DNA of 6,146 nucleotides from Oribacterium sp. (GTDB taxonomy: Bacteria; Bacillota_A; Clostridia; Lachnospirales; Lachnospiraceae). This document shows positions 1 through 6,146 of the stretch, piece by piece. A model generated the notes under the pieces. It saw only the letters and a program-made list of their open reading frames with translations. It was not told where the DNA came from and did not search any database. The position numbers were made by a program, and so were the translations under genes. Numbering within the stretch: position 1 is the stretch's first letter; each line of letters starts with the position of its first letter. The DNA lies in the NCBI GenBank assembly GCA_017940955.1, contig JAGAXP010000200.1, positions 1 to 6,146 on the forward strand, in the 5' to 3' direction.

Positions 1-1
1 C

Positions 2-169
2 AGAAGTGAAAAAGGCAAGACTCTTGAAGAGCTTTGCGACATGGCATTAAAACAGATAGAAGACAAAAAGTATGAGTCAGAGCTTCTGAGCGCAGGTTAT
101 GATAAGGATAAGATAAAGAAGTTCGCTTTTGCGTTTGAAGGGAAGGAGCTTCTGATAAAAGAGGGATGA
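2..169 (+). CDS. C-terminal end of an AAA-ATPase-like / PD-(D/E)XK protein (family A), 5' truncated by the window
   Basis: An open frame enters from the left edge and gives 55 codons ending in TGA at 167-169. The peptide runs through LEELCDMALKQIEDKKY, then an acidic-basic linker (AGYDKDKIKKF), and closes with FAFEGKELLIKEG. This is the usual C-terminal tail of the AAA-ATPase-like plus PDDEXK_9 family: a helix following the nuclease core (AL-QIE-KKY) and a last strand of the form 'aFeGKellik'. The ATPase and nuclease motifs lie outside the window, so activity cannot be judged. The incomplete gene at 5081 onward belongs to the same family at its N-terminal side, so the region holds at least two copies. 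The biochemical role of the family is not established; proteins of this type are often present in many copies per genome. The family call rests only on the short tail. Confidence 0.72.
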   Translation, partial: RSEKGKTLEELCDMALKQIEDKKYESELLSAGYDKDKIKKFAFAFEGKELLIKEG

Positions 170-180
170 TACATTCTTAG

Positions 181-210
181 AATCATGAGAGCGCAAAGCG
201 CGAAATGATT
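181..210 (+). terminator. Possible imperfect hairpin after the family A gene
   Basis: A 6-bp outer stem (AATCAT with ATGATT) encloses a purine-rich internal loop and a 4-bp GCGC stem with an AAA loop. It begins 12 bases after the stop codon of the upstream gene, which is where a terminator would be expected. No U-tract follows directly; the nearest is only TTTT at 221-224. Intrinsic termination is therefore weakly supported. Confidence 0.28.
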
Positions 211-235
211 CGATATCGACTTTTGATCCCCACAT

Positions 236-241
236 TATAAT
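236..241 (+). promoter_or_regulatory. Possible -10 element (TATAAT) upstream of the primase-helicase gene
   Basis: A perfect TATAAT lies in the loop of the ATCCC/GGGAT inverted repeat. The best -35-like hexamer is TCGACT at 216-221 (4 of 6 matches to TTGACA), but its 14-base spacing is shorter than normal. Transcription from here would begin near 248 and give a leader of roughly 100 bases containing the decayed B fragment. It is the only reasonable -10 match in this gap that leaves the ribosome binding site intact, but AT-rich DNA produces such matches by chance. Confidence 0.25.
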
Positions 242-250
242 CTGGGATAA

Positions 251-310
251 ATGCAGGGCGTGAAGCGTGTCGAGATAGGGGACAAGGTACTGTTCGAAGG
301 AACGTTGTGA
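251..310 (+). pseudogene. Decayed 3' end of a family B ATPase-nuclease gene
   Basis: Bases 253-310 match bases 4984-5041, the 3' end of the intact family B gene, at 54 of 58 positions, including the TGA stop. Translated, it reads GVKRVEIGDKVLFEGT followed by L and stop; the intact gene has V at the last residue. Three of the four differences (268, 274, 295) are silent third-position changes (CGT/CGC, GAG/GAA, TTC/TTT) and the fourth (305) gives L for V. This pattern suggests a true paralogue that evolved as a coding gene before losing the rest of its body. Just upstream the match shifts by one base (ATAAATGC against ATAAAGAGC) and an in-frame TAA stands at 248-250, so the frame is broken there. 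The ATG at 251 could open a 19-codon ORF but has no well-placed Shine-Dalgarno sequence and is probably not translated. Confidence 0.8.
253..310 (+). repeat. Left copy of a 58-base direct repeat bracketing the primase-helicase and B genes
   Basis: This copy pairs with 4984-5041 in the same orientation, with four substitutions and no gaps, offset 4731 bases. It corresponds to the 3' coding end of family B. The repeat could support homologous recombination that would excise the segment holding the primase-helicase and family B genes. It does not look like a transposon terminal repeat, since it is coding in origin and in direct orientation. Confidence 0.85.
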
Positions 311-344
311 GGTATATATCATTATACTTTATGAGGATTACACT

Positions 345-3302
345 ATGAGTGTTGACGCTGATGAAATAAACTTATTAAAGAAAAAGATATCAGAATTGGA
401 GAATGAAAACCGGCTTTTGAAGGATCGACTTTCGGAAGCCGGAATTTCGTATACAGATATAATCAATGCTGAAAGTGGTTGTAAATCAGAGAAGTATGAT
501 CCCAATCAAGGCGCTCGTATAAACAAAATAAATCTCACGGAATATAATGCAAATAACTTCTTTATGATGTTTTGCAGAGGACGTAAGGATGCATATGATC
601 TGAGGTATTGCAATCCTAAAAACGGAAAAACCGGATATTATCTTCAATGTCATAATCGTTGGGATTCAAATTGCCATAGAAAAAAGAAGGACAAAATCAG
701 GTGTAAAGACTGTGAGATGAAAGCTTATATGTCACTTGATATGAAAATCATCCTTAAACATATGAGTGGAAATGATCCTTACGGCAATGATGTAGTTGCT
801 ATATTTCCAATGCTCGAAAATAATACATGTCAGTTACTTGTTTTTGATTTTGATAATCACAAGGAGGGGGCAGAACAAAATGATTTTGCGAATGTGGACG
901 ATGATTGGAAAGACGAAGTAAATGCATTACGTCAAATCTGTATTAATTTAGGCATTGATGCTGCGGTAGAAAGGTCAAGATCGGGAAAAGGCGCTCATCT
1001 TTGGATATTTTTTAAGGACATGGTTCCGGCGAGAATAGCTAGAAGATTTGGATATGCATTATTGGAAAAAGGTGCGGAATCAGTCAATCTTAAATCATTC
1101 AGATATTACGATCGAATGATACCAACTCAGGATGCGCTTCCGGAAGGTGGTCTGGGAAATGTTATTGCACTGCCTCTTCAGGGGCTGGCTTTAAGATCAG
1201 GTAATAGTGCTTTTGTTGATGAGAATTGGAATGCTTACAGGGATCAGCTGCAATATCTGGGAAGACTGAAGAGAATATCCCGGCAAGAGATAAAAGATTA
1301 TATATCACAGTGGTATAGCGTTGAAGGAAATGAAGGTGATGATACGCCTTGGGATAAGAACTCAGCTTTTGATGTCAATGAAGTGAAGGGGAATGTTCAC
1401 ATCGTACTATCAGATCGGATTTATATTAATGCCTCACTAATGTCAAACAAGCTGAAGTGGCAGATAAGACAACTGGCGACATTTTCCAACAAGCAATATT
1501 TCAAAAATCAGGCTATGGATATGCCGAACTATGATCAATCAAGATACATATATCTTGGAAATGATAAAGGAAAATATATTGTATTGCCACGGGGGATTAA
1601 GGAAGAGTTATTAAAACGATTTGATAATGCCGGAATAAAATATGATATTGATGATAAAAGATATTGTGGTAGGAAGATAAATGTATCATTTAAAGGAAAA
1701 CTGAAAGAGTCACAAGTTCCTGCAGTTGAGACAATGTTAAATAATGATATTGGCATTCTTCATGCTGCTACTGCTTTCGGAAAGACAGTAGTGTGTTGTG
1801 ATATGATCGCCAAAAGAGGGGTAAACACGCTTATTCTTGTAGACAAGGCTGCTTTGATGAATCAGTGGATCAAAAGACTGGATGAATTTTTAGAAATAGA
1901 TGAAGAACTTCCTGAATATAAGACAAAAGGCGGACGAACAAAAATAAGACAATCATTAATTGGAAATCTGCAGGGGGCACATGATACATTGACAGGTATA
2001 GTTGATGTAGCTATGATTCGTTCTTTAAAAAAGAAAGATGGATTTCATCCCATGCTAAAAGTGTATTCTCAGGTGTTTTTTGATGAATGTCATCATGCCG
2101 CTTCTGACAGTGCTATAGAAGTTCTTCAGGAAATAGATGCAAAGTATGTATATGGAGTTACGGCAACTCCTAAGCGAGGAGATGGAAAAGAAAAAATAAA
2201 CGAGTTTTTACTTGGACCTATAAGATATAGGTTTACAGCAAAAGACAGGGCAGAAGAACAGAATATCGGTCATTTTGTATATCCGCGTTTTACGAGAACG
2301 GTAAAATCCCATCATTTATCAAATACACCTTATGGAAATGATGCCTTTGAACTTATAAGGAACAATGACGTACGTGATGAACAGATTGTTCGGGATGTGG
2401 TAAAGTGTGTCGGACTCGGAAGGACGCCGGTTGTGCTTACAAAATATGTGGATCATGCCATAAAATTGGCAGAGAGACTCAAGAACCATGCAGATAAGCT
2501 GATTTTACTGACAGGGTCGGATGGAACAAAAGCTCGCAGAAAACAGGCGGAAGAATTGATTGAAGTGGATGATTCAGAAAGTCTTATCCTGGTAGGGACA
2601 GGTTCGTTGTTAGGAGAGGGATTTGATTATCCCAGACTTGATACATTGTTTATGGCGACTCCTATATCAGGAGAAAATGTCGTTGAACAATACGTGGGAC
2701 GCCTGAATCGTGATTATGAAGGCAAGGAAAATGTTATCGTTTATGATTATGTAGATGGAAATATTCCTAAGTTTGATAAGATGTACTCCGCGAGACTTAA
2801 AGCATATAAGAAAATTGGATATGAGCTTTGTGTAAACAATGAGGGAGAAAAACAGAAGACAAATGCTATTTACGATATATATACTTATGCAGATGCTTAT
2901 TGGAGAGATATGGCTGAGGCAAAGACAGATGTTATCATATCAAGTCCAAGACTAAACACAGAAAAAGTGGAACGTATCATATCTGAACTGGCCCCAAGAC
3001 AGGAGTTTGGTGTGAAGGTTACTGTTGTTACCTGGCATTATGATGCATATAAATATGGCAGGGATGATGTTCGTATGGAGCTGATGGAGAGGCTAAGAAA
3101 AGCCGGTTTTGAAGTTAAACTTGTAGAAGATAACTGTGAACATTACGCTATAATTGATAATGAAGTAGTGTGGTATGGGAGCATGAATCTTTTGTCAAAA
3201 GAAGATATTGAAGATAATCTGATGCGTGTATGCAGTAAAGATATCGCAGCAGAACTTCTTGAAATGACATTTGGAAGAGATAAAGAGTTGCTGGATTGGT
3301 AA
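345..3302 (+). CDS. TOTE-type primase-helicase: coiled coil, Cys cluster, AEP primase, SF2 helicase, degenerate PLD-like module (985 aa)
   Basis: This is probably a nucleic-acid-acting ATPase of a genomic-conflict system. The start is ATG 345, preceded by GAGGA (333-337) at 7 bases spacing. Domains in order: a Leu/Ile-rich coiled coil (about 7-35); four Cys (C102, C110, C120, C123) forming a likely zinc-binding cluster; an AEP primase domain with LLVFDFD (D168, D170), SGKGAHLW (H218) and the family hallmark YDRMIPTQD...GGLGNVIALPLQG (255-280); then an SF2 helicase with SQVPAV (456-461), Walker A ATAFGKT (475-481), a DECHH box (580-584), VTATP (605-609), GTGSLLGEGFDYP (751-763) and QYVGRLNR (782-789). 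Residues 862-975 resemble one PLD repeat with GSMN (945-948), but HxK is replaced by C931-x-H933. Primase and helicase motifs appear intact. Family B ends flank the gene on both sides. The domain order matches the proteins annotated as TOTE conflict system primase-helicases; the molecular function is inferred. Confidence 0.88.
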   Translation: MSVDADEINLLKKKISELENENRLLKDRLSEAGISYTDIINAESGCKSEKYDPNQGARINKINLTEYNANNFFMMFCRGRKDAYDLRYCNPKNGKTGYYLQCHNRWDSNCHRKKKDKIRCKDCEMKAYMSLDMKIILKHMSGNDPYGNDVVAIFPMLENNTCQLLVFDFDNHKEGAEQNDFANVDDDWKDEVNALRQICINLGIDAAVERSRSGKGAHLWIFFKDMVPARIARRFGYALLEKGAESVNLKSFRYYDRMIPTQDALPEGGLGNVIALPLQGLALRSGNSAFVDENWNAYRDQLQYLGRLKRISRQEIKDYISQWYSVEGNEGDDTPWDKNSAFDVNEVKGNVHIVLSDRIYINASLMSNKLKWQIRQLATFSNKQYFKNQAMDMPNYDQSRYIYLGNDKGKYIVLPRGIKEELLKRFDNAGIKYDIDDKRYCGRKINVSFKGKLKESQVPAVETMLNNDIGILHAATAFGKTVVCCDMIAKRGVNTLILVDKAALMNQWIKRLDEFLEIDEELPEYKTKGGRTKIRQSLIGNLQGAHDTLTGIVDVAMIRSLKKKDGFHPMLKVYSQVFFDECHHAASDSAIEVLQEIDAKYVYGVTATPKRGDGKEKINEFLLGPIRYRFTAKDRAEEQNIGHFVYPRFTRTVKSHHLSNTPYGNDAFELIRNNDVRDEQIVRDVVKCVGLGRTPVVLTKYVDHAIKLAERLKNHADKLILLTGSDGTKARRKQAEELIEVDDSESLILVGTGSLLGEGFDYPRLDTLFMATPISGENVVEQYVGRLNRDYEGKENVIVYDYVDGNIPKFDKMYSARLKAYKKIGYELCVNNEGEKQKTNAIYDIYTYADAYWRDMAEAKTDVIISSPRLNTEKVERIISELAPRQEFGVKVTVVTWHYDAYKYGRDDVRMELMERLRKAGFEVKLVEDNCEHYAIIDNEVVWYGSMNLLSKEDIEDNLMRVCSKDIAAELLEMTFGRDKELLDW

Positions 3303-3451
3303 CGACGGAGATAATTAAAATACAAAGATTCAAATTTAGAAAAATGGACAAATCTAATGTTGAAGTAATGAGAGGTAGATTTAGCATCTTGGATTCGGTA
3401 ATATCAAGAATGTACTTTAGTTGTAATATTTGGTGAAGGGATAAAGCTGCG
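3303..3451 (+). other. AT-rich spacer between the primase-helicase and family B genes
   Basis: The 149 bases show no convincing hairpin terminator. A TTGGAT (3389-3394) and TGTACT (3411-3416) pair at 16 bases spacing is a poor promoter candidate (3 of 6 and 4 of 6 matches). GAAGGG at 3435-3440 is the likely ribosome binding site of the next gene, 11 bases before its ATG. Without a clear terminator, read-through from the primase-helicase gene into the family B gene is possible, but the spacing does not by itself indicate tight operon coupling. Confidence 0.45.
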
Positions 3452-5041
3452 ATGAAGTCATTTAATACAAGTGCGGTATGCATACCTGAAAAACACTATA
3501 TGGTGGATCTCTCCGAGAGAGTGAAAGAAATAAAGAGGATGGTTGATGCCGGTAAGTATTTCACCATCAACAGGGCGAGACAGTATGGAAAGACAACAAC
3601 GCTCAATGAGTTAAGCAGATCTCTTTCCAAGGAGTATGACGTTATAAGCATCGATTTTCAGGATATAACCGGGGCGGATTATATTAACGAGAGTGAATTT
3701 GTTAAAGGTCTTGCATCGGTTCTTTGTGATACCAGGGATAGTATGGATATTCCTTTAACAGATGAATACTATACTGTTTTTAGAGAGCTTTCAGAACAAG
3801 AGAATTCTATCAAGCTCAATGATATTTTCAGGATTTTTGATAGATGGTGCAAAGATAATTCCAAGCTAATTGTATGGATCATAGATGAGGTTGATACAGC
3901 TACCAATAATCAGGTGTTTTTGGATTTTTTGGGTAAACTTAGATCGAATTACATAAAGAAGGAAAGAAACTCTCAATTTAAGACCTTTCATTCTGTCATC
4001 CTTGCAGGAGTCACAGATGTAAAACACTTGAAGAGTAAGATACGTGAAGAGTCTGATGCAAAGCAAAACAGTCCTTGGAACATTGCCGCCGATTTCGACA
4101 TAGATATGAGCCTCTCTGAGGCCGGAATCAGGGGAATGCTTGATGAGTATGAGGGAGATCATCATACGGGCATGAATACCGCCGAAATTGCAAAGCTGAT
4201 CCATGATTATACAAGCGGATATCCGTTTCTTGTGAGCAGGATATGTGAATTGCTAGACACAAGGATATCTCAAAGTATGAGTTTAAATGAAGCATGGACC
4301 GCAAGAGGTATGGATGAAGCTGTTAAACTAATTCTCAGCGAGAAAAATACGCTATTCGAGTCATTGACGAAAAATCTCAATAACTATCCGGACTTAAAGG
4401 CATCGATCCGAAGCATCCTGATGGAAGGAACAAGACTAACATGGAATGCAGATCAGGAAGACATTTCTATGATGCAAATGTACGGACTCATCAAAAATGA
4501 TCATAACGTTGTCCGTGTGGCAAATCGAATTTTTGAAACGAAACTGTACAACCTGTTTCTTTCAGACGAAGAATTAAAGAGCAATGTTTTTGCCCGGGAA
4601 GGTGATCTGGCTAAAAATCAGTTTATCATGGACGGAAAGCTGAACATGCGACTGATTCTGGAGAAATTTATCGTAACCTACACAGATATATGCGGACCAT
4701 TGGTTGACAGATTTAAAGAAAAAGACGGAAGGGAACTGTTCCTTCTGTACCTGAAACCAATTATCAACGGAACAGGAAACTACTATATCGAAGCCCAGAC
4801 ACGAGACATGACAAGAACTGATGTCATAGTGGATTATCTCGGACAGCAGTACATAGTTGAACTAAAGATCTGGCGAGGTGAAAGATATAATGCTGACGGT
4901 GAGAAACAGATAAGAGATTATCTTGATTACTGGCACCTTGATACAGGCTACATGTTAAGCTTTAACTTCAATAAAAATAAAGAGCAGGGCGTGAAGCGCG
5001 TCGAAATAGGGGACAAGGTACTGTTTGAAGGAACGGTGTGA
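3452..5041 (+). CDS. AAA-type ATPase with C-terminal PD-(D/E)XK nuclease domain (family B, 529 aa)
   Basis: The N-terminal half is a P-loop ATPase. Its distinctive Walker A is NRARQYGKTTTL (residues 40-51, K47, T48), where the usual first glycine is replaced by Arg/Gln-rich sequence as in this AAA-like group. Walker B is LIVWIIDEVD (139-148, D145, E146), followed by a sensor-like ILAGVTDVKHLK (183-194). Helical sequence fills the middle. The C-terminus carries a PD-(D/E)XK core: D457 in RTDVIVDY, E470 and K472 in IVELKIW, and Q486 in EKQIRDYLDYW. All nuclease residues expected of the fold are present. The start at ATG 3452 is supported by GAAGGG (3435-3440), although the 11-base spacing is long, and by the family-typical FNTSAVCIPEKHYMVDL beginning. 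The last 58 bases are duplicated as a remnant at 253-310. ATP-dependent DNA cleavage is inferred; proteins of this family are seldom characterised. It may be a partner of the primase-helicase or an independent array member. Confidence 0.85.
   Translation: MKSFNTSAVCIPEKHYMVDLSERVKEIKRMVDAGKYFTINRARQYGKTTTLNELSRSLSKEYDVISIDFQDITGADYINESEFVKGLASVLCDTRDSMDIPLTDEYYTVFRELSEQENSIKLNDIFRIFDRWCKDNSKLIVWIIDEVDTATNNQVFLDFLGKLRSNYIKKERNSQFKTFHSVILAGVTDVKHLKSKIREESDAKQNSPWNIAADFDIDMSLSEAGIRGMLDEYEGDHHTGMNTAEIAKLIHDYTSGYPFLVSRICELLDTRISQSMSLNEAWTARGMDEAVKLILSEKNTLFESLTKNLNNYPDLKASIRSILMEGTRLTWNADQEDISMMQMYGLIKNDHNVVRVANRIFETKLYNLFLSDEELKSNVFAREGDLAKNQFIMDGKLNMRLILEKFIVTYTDICGPLVDRFKEKDGRELFLLYLKPIINGTGNYYIEAQTRDMTRTDVIVDYLGQQYIVELKIWRGERYNADGEKQIRDYLDYWHLDTGYMLSFNFNKNKEQGVKRVEIGDKVLFEGTV
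4984..5041 (+). repeat. Right copy of the 58-base direct repeat (3' end of the intact family B gene)
   Basis: This intact coding copy encodes QGVKRVEIGDKVLFEGTV and the stop codon. It is the partner of 253-310, with differences at 4999, 5005, 5026 and 5036. Sequence homology with the left copy stops at the gene end: the bases after the two stop codons are not alike. Confidence 0.85.
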
Positions 5042-5064
5042 AATGAATCGGAAAAATGAATCGG
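5041..5064 (+). repeat. Short tandem repeat (2 x AAATGAATCGG)
   Basis: AAATGAATCGG occurs at 5041-5051 and again at 5054-5064, a 13-base period. It starts on the last base of the family B stop codon and ends at the GGGAAGAGG that serves as ribosome binding site for the next gene. It may be a replication slippage duplication that lengthened the spacer. Confidence 0.6.
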
Positions 5065-5080
5065 GAAGAGGTGTAATCAG

Positions 5081-6146
5081 ATGTTAAAAACAGTTGGGCT
5101 TGGAATACAGGATTATGAAAAGGTCATAACTGAAAATGCTTTTTATGTTGATAAAACCAGGTTTATTTCTGAATGGTGGAAAAGCAGTGATGATGTAACA
5201 TTGATCACCCGTCCCCGACGTTTCGGAAAAACACTGATGCTGAGCACGGTAGAGAAGTTCTTCTCGGTGAGACAGGGAAACAATGTTGAGCTGTTTAAAG
5301 GACTAAATGTTTCCGAAGACACAGAGATGATGAAGGAGTGCGGCAAATGGCCGGTACTCTTTGTTTCCTTTGCCAATGTTAAATCAGATACTTATAAGGG
5401 AGCATTACAGCAGTTTAACATAATCTTCAGTAAACTCTTATCTGCCTTGGAATTCATGAAGGGTAAGTTTAGTTCTGCTGATTTGGATTTTTACAGTAAG
5501 ATTTGTATTGACATGGATCCCGGAATAAGCTCAAGCTGCCTTGGGTATTATTGTAAGTGGCTAAGTGATTATTATGAAAAAAAAGTCATTATCCTGATTG
5601 ATGAATATGACACCCCTATGCAGGAAGCCTATGTCAATGGATACTGGGATGAAATTGTCGGATTCATGCGGAATATGTTTAATGCGACATTAAAAACAAA
5701 TCCGAACCTTCAAAAGGCACTTTTGACCGGGATCACAAGAGTCAGCCGAGAGTCATTGTTTTCTGACCTTAACAATCTGAAAATTGTGACGATTTCATCG
5801 GAACAGTATGCTGACTCATTTGGCTTTACCGAGAAGGAAGTGTTTGAATCACTTGATGCTTATGGATACGGAGCCGAAAAGGAAAAGGTGAAGGCGTGGT
5901 ACGATGGGTTTAAGTTTGGAAGTACCGAAGGTATATATAATCCATGGTCCATCATTTCATTTCTTCAGACCGGTAAATACGAGGCTTACTGGGCCAATAC
6001 AAGCTCGAATTCACTGGTGTCAAAGCTTGTAAAAGAAGGAAGTGTCGAGATAAAGAAGTCCTTCGAAAACCTTCTGCAGGGCGGAAGTATCAAAACAGAG
6101 ATAGATGAGCAGCTTGTATTCGGAGAAATGGACGGAAATGAAAAAG
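5081..6146 (+). CDS. AAA-ATPase-like protein (family A), 3' truncated by the window
   Basis: The frame is open from ATG 5081 to the window edge, giving 355 complete codons. AGAGG at 5067-5071 lies 9 bases before the ATG, and the N-terminus VGLGIQDYEKVITENAFYVDKTRFI is the usual start of the AAA-ATPase-like family, so this start is well supported. Walker A is RPRRFGKTLML (residues 44-54, K50, T51). Walker B is IILIDEYDTPM (170-180, D174, E175), followed by LLTGITRVSRESLFSDLNNL (214-233). Further family blocks are FGFTEKEV (247-254), WYDGFKFG (273-280) and IYNPWSI (285-291). The PD-(D/E)XK nuclease domain expected further downstream lies outside the window. The gene starts 39 bases after the family B stop, so co-transcription with it is likely. 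It is the same family as the tail at 2-169. The cellular role of the family is not established. Confidence 0.88.
   Translation, partial: MLKTVGLGIQDYEKVITENAFYVDKTRFISEWWKSSDDVTLITRPRRFGKTLMLSTVEKFFSVRQGNNVELFKGLNVSEDTEMMKECGKWPVLFVSFANVKSDTYKGALQQFNIIFSKLLSALEFMKGKFSSADLDFYSKICIDMDPGISSSCLGYYCKWLSDYYEKKVIILIDEYDTPMQEAYVNGYWDEIVGFMRNMFNATLKTNPNLQKALLTGITRVSRESLFSDLNNLKIVTISSEQYADSFGFTEKEVFESLDAYGYGAEKEKVKAWYDGFKFGSTEGIYNPWSIISFLQTGKYEAYWANTSSNSLVSKLVKEGSVEIKKSFENLLQGGSIKTEIDEQLVFGEMDGNEK

Larger units (their letters stand above)
173..248. repeat. Cluster of four short palindromes in the 170-250 gap
   Basis: Four inverted repeats follow one another directly after the stop codon of the upstream gene. 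ATTCT-T-AGAAT lies at 173-183. AATCAT (181-186) pairs with ATGATT (205-210) around an inner GCGC-AAA-GCGC (191-201). TCGATATCGA is a perfect 10-base palindrome at 210-219. ATCCC (226-230) pairs with GGGAT (244-248). The clustering is seen directly. The role is unknown: transcription termination, a protein-binding site, or scar DNA from rearrangement all remain possible. Confidence 0.5.

Noticed and set aside
77..322. Minus-strand frame of 81 codons at the left end
   Set aside because: It runs antisense across the family A tail, the palindrome cluster and the B remnant, with no recognisable domain.
323..328. TATACT as a -10 box for the primase-helicase gene
   Set aside because: Transcription would start near 335, inside the Shine-Dalgarno sequence (333-337), and no -35 element is present at the right spacing.
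3344..3436. Small ORF of 30 codons in the spacer before the family B gene
   Set aside because: It has no ribosome binding site, no recognisable protein features, and a length expected by chance in AT-rich DNA. Its stop does overlap the ribosome binding site of the next gene, so weak coupling cannot be fully excluded.
3143..4204. Minus-strand frames of 60 to 112 codons opposite the primase-helicase and family B genes
   Set aside because: They lie antisense to strongly supported coding regions, lack ribosome binding sites and show low-complexity Leu/Ser/Ile-rich composition typical of antisense shadows.
253..5041. Composite transposon or integron attachment sites
   Set aside because: The flanking repeats are in direct orientation and are the coding 3' end of family B; no transposase, integrase or target-site duplication is visible.
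5043..5087. 14-codon ORF overlapping the start of the family A gene
   Set aside because: It is built from the short tandem repeat and has no clear Shine-Dalgarno sequence; more likely a by-product of the repeat than a leader peptide.
1..6146. CRISPR array, tRNA or rRNA
   Set aside because: No regularly spaced repeats and no tRNA or rRNA-like segments were seen on either strand.

Overview
The window is 6146 bases of AT-rich, densely coding bacterial DNA, with every supported gene on the + strand. Purine-rich Shine-Dalgarno sequences and two families of ATPase-nuclease proteins that are commonly expanded in gut and rumen Clostridia suggest a Lachnospiraceae-type Firmicute (Butyrivibrio-like). 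That placement is inference from protein style; no rRNA, tRNA or taxonomic marker is present.

Layout, left to right: (1) 2-169, the last 55 codons of an AAA-ATPase-like/PD-(D/E)XK protein, called family A here, whose start lies outside the window. (2) 170-344, a gap with a cluster of short palindromes followed by a decayed copy (253-310) of the 3' end of a second ATPase-nuclease family, called family B. (3) 345-3302, a 985-residue multidomain protein: coiled coil, Cys cluster, archaeo-eukaryotic primase (AEP) domain, superfamily 2 helicase and a C-terminal phospholipase-D-like module. It matches the primase-helicase of the so-called TOTE conflict systems. (4) 3303-3451, an AT-rich spacer. (5) 3452-5041, a complete family B protein with ATPase and nuclease motifs intact. 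(6) 5042-5080, a spacer with a short tandem repeat. (7) 5081 to the window end, the first 355 codons of another family A protein.

The order is therefore A, B remnant, primase-helicase, B, A. The primase-helicase sits inside an array of two alternating ATPase-nuclease families and is bracketed by homologous B ends in direct orientation (54 of 58 bases identical, 4731 bases apart). This looks like an accessory or genomic-conflict island built by recombination between paralogues. A plausible but unproven reading is that the primase-helicase and the neighbouring B protein act on invading or transposing nucleic acid, with B supplying an NTP-dependent nuclease.

The most unusual protein feature is the PLD-like module of the primase-helicase. 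By register with the canonical motif, the HxK catalytic pair reads C931-x-H933, so this module is probably not an active HKD nuclease, while the primase, helicase and neighbouring B nuclease motifs look intact.
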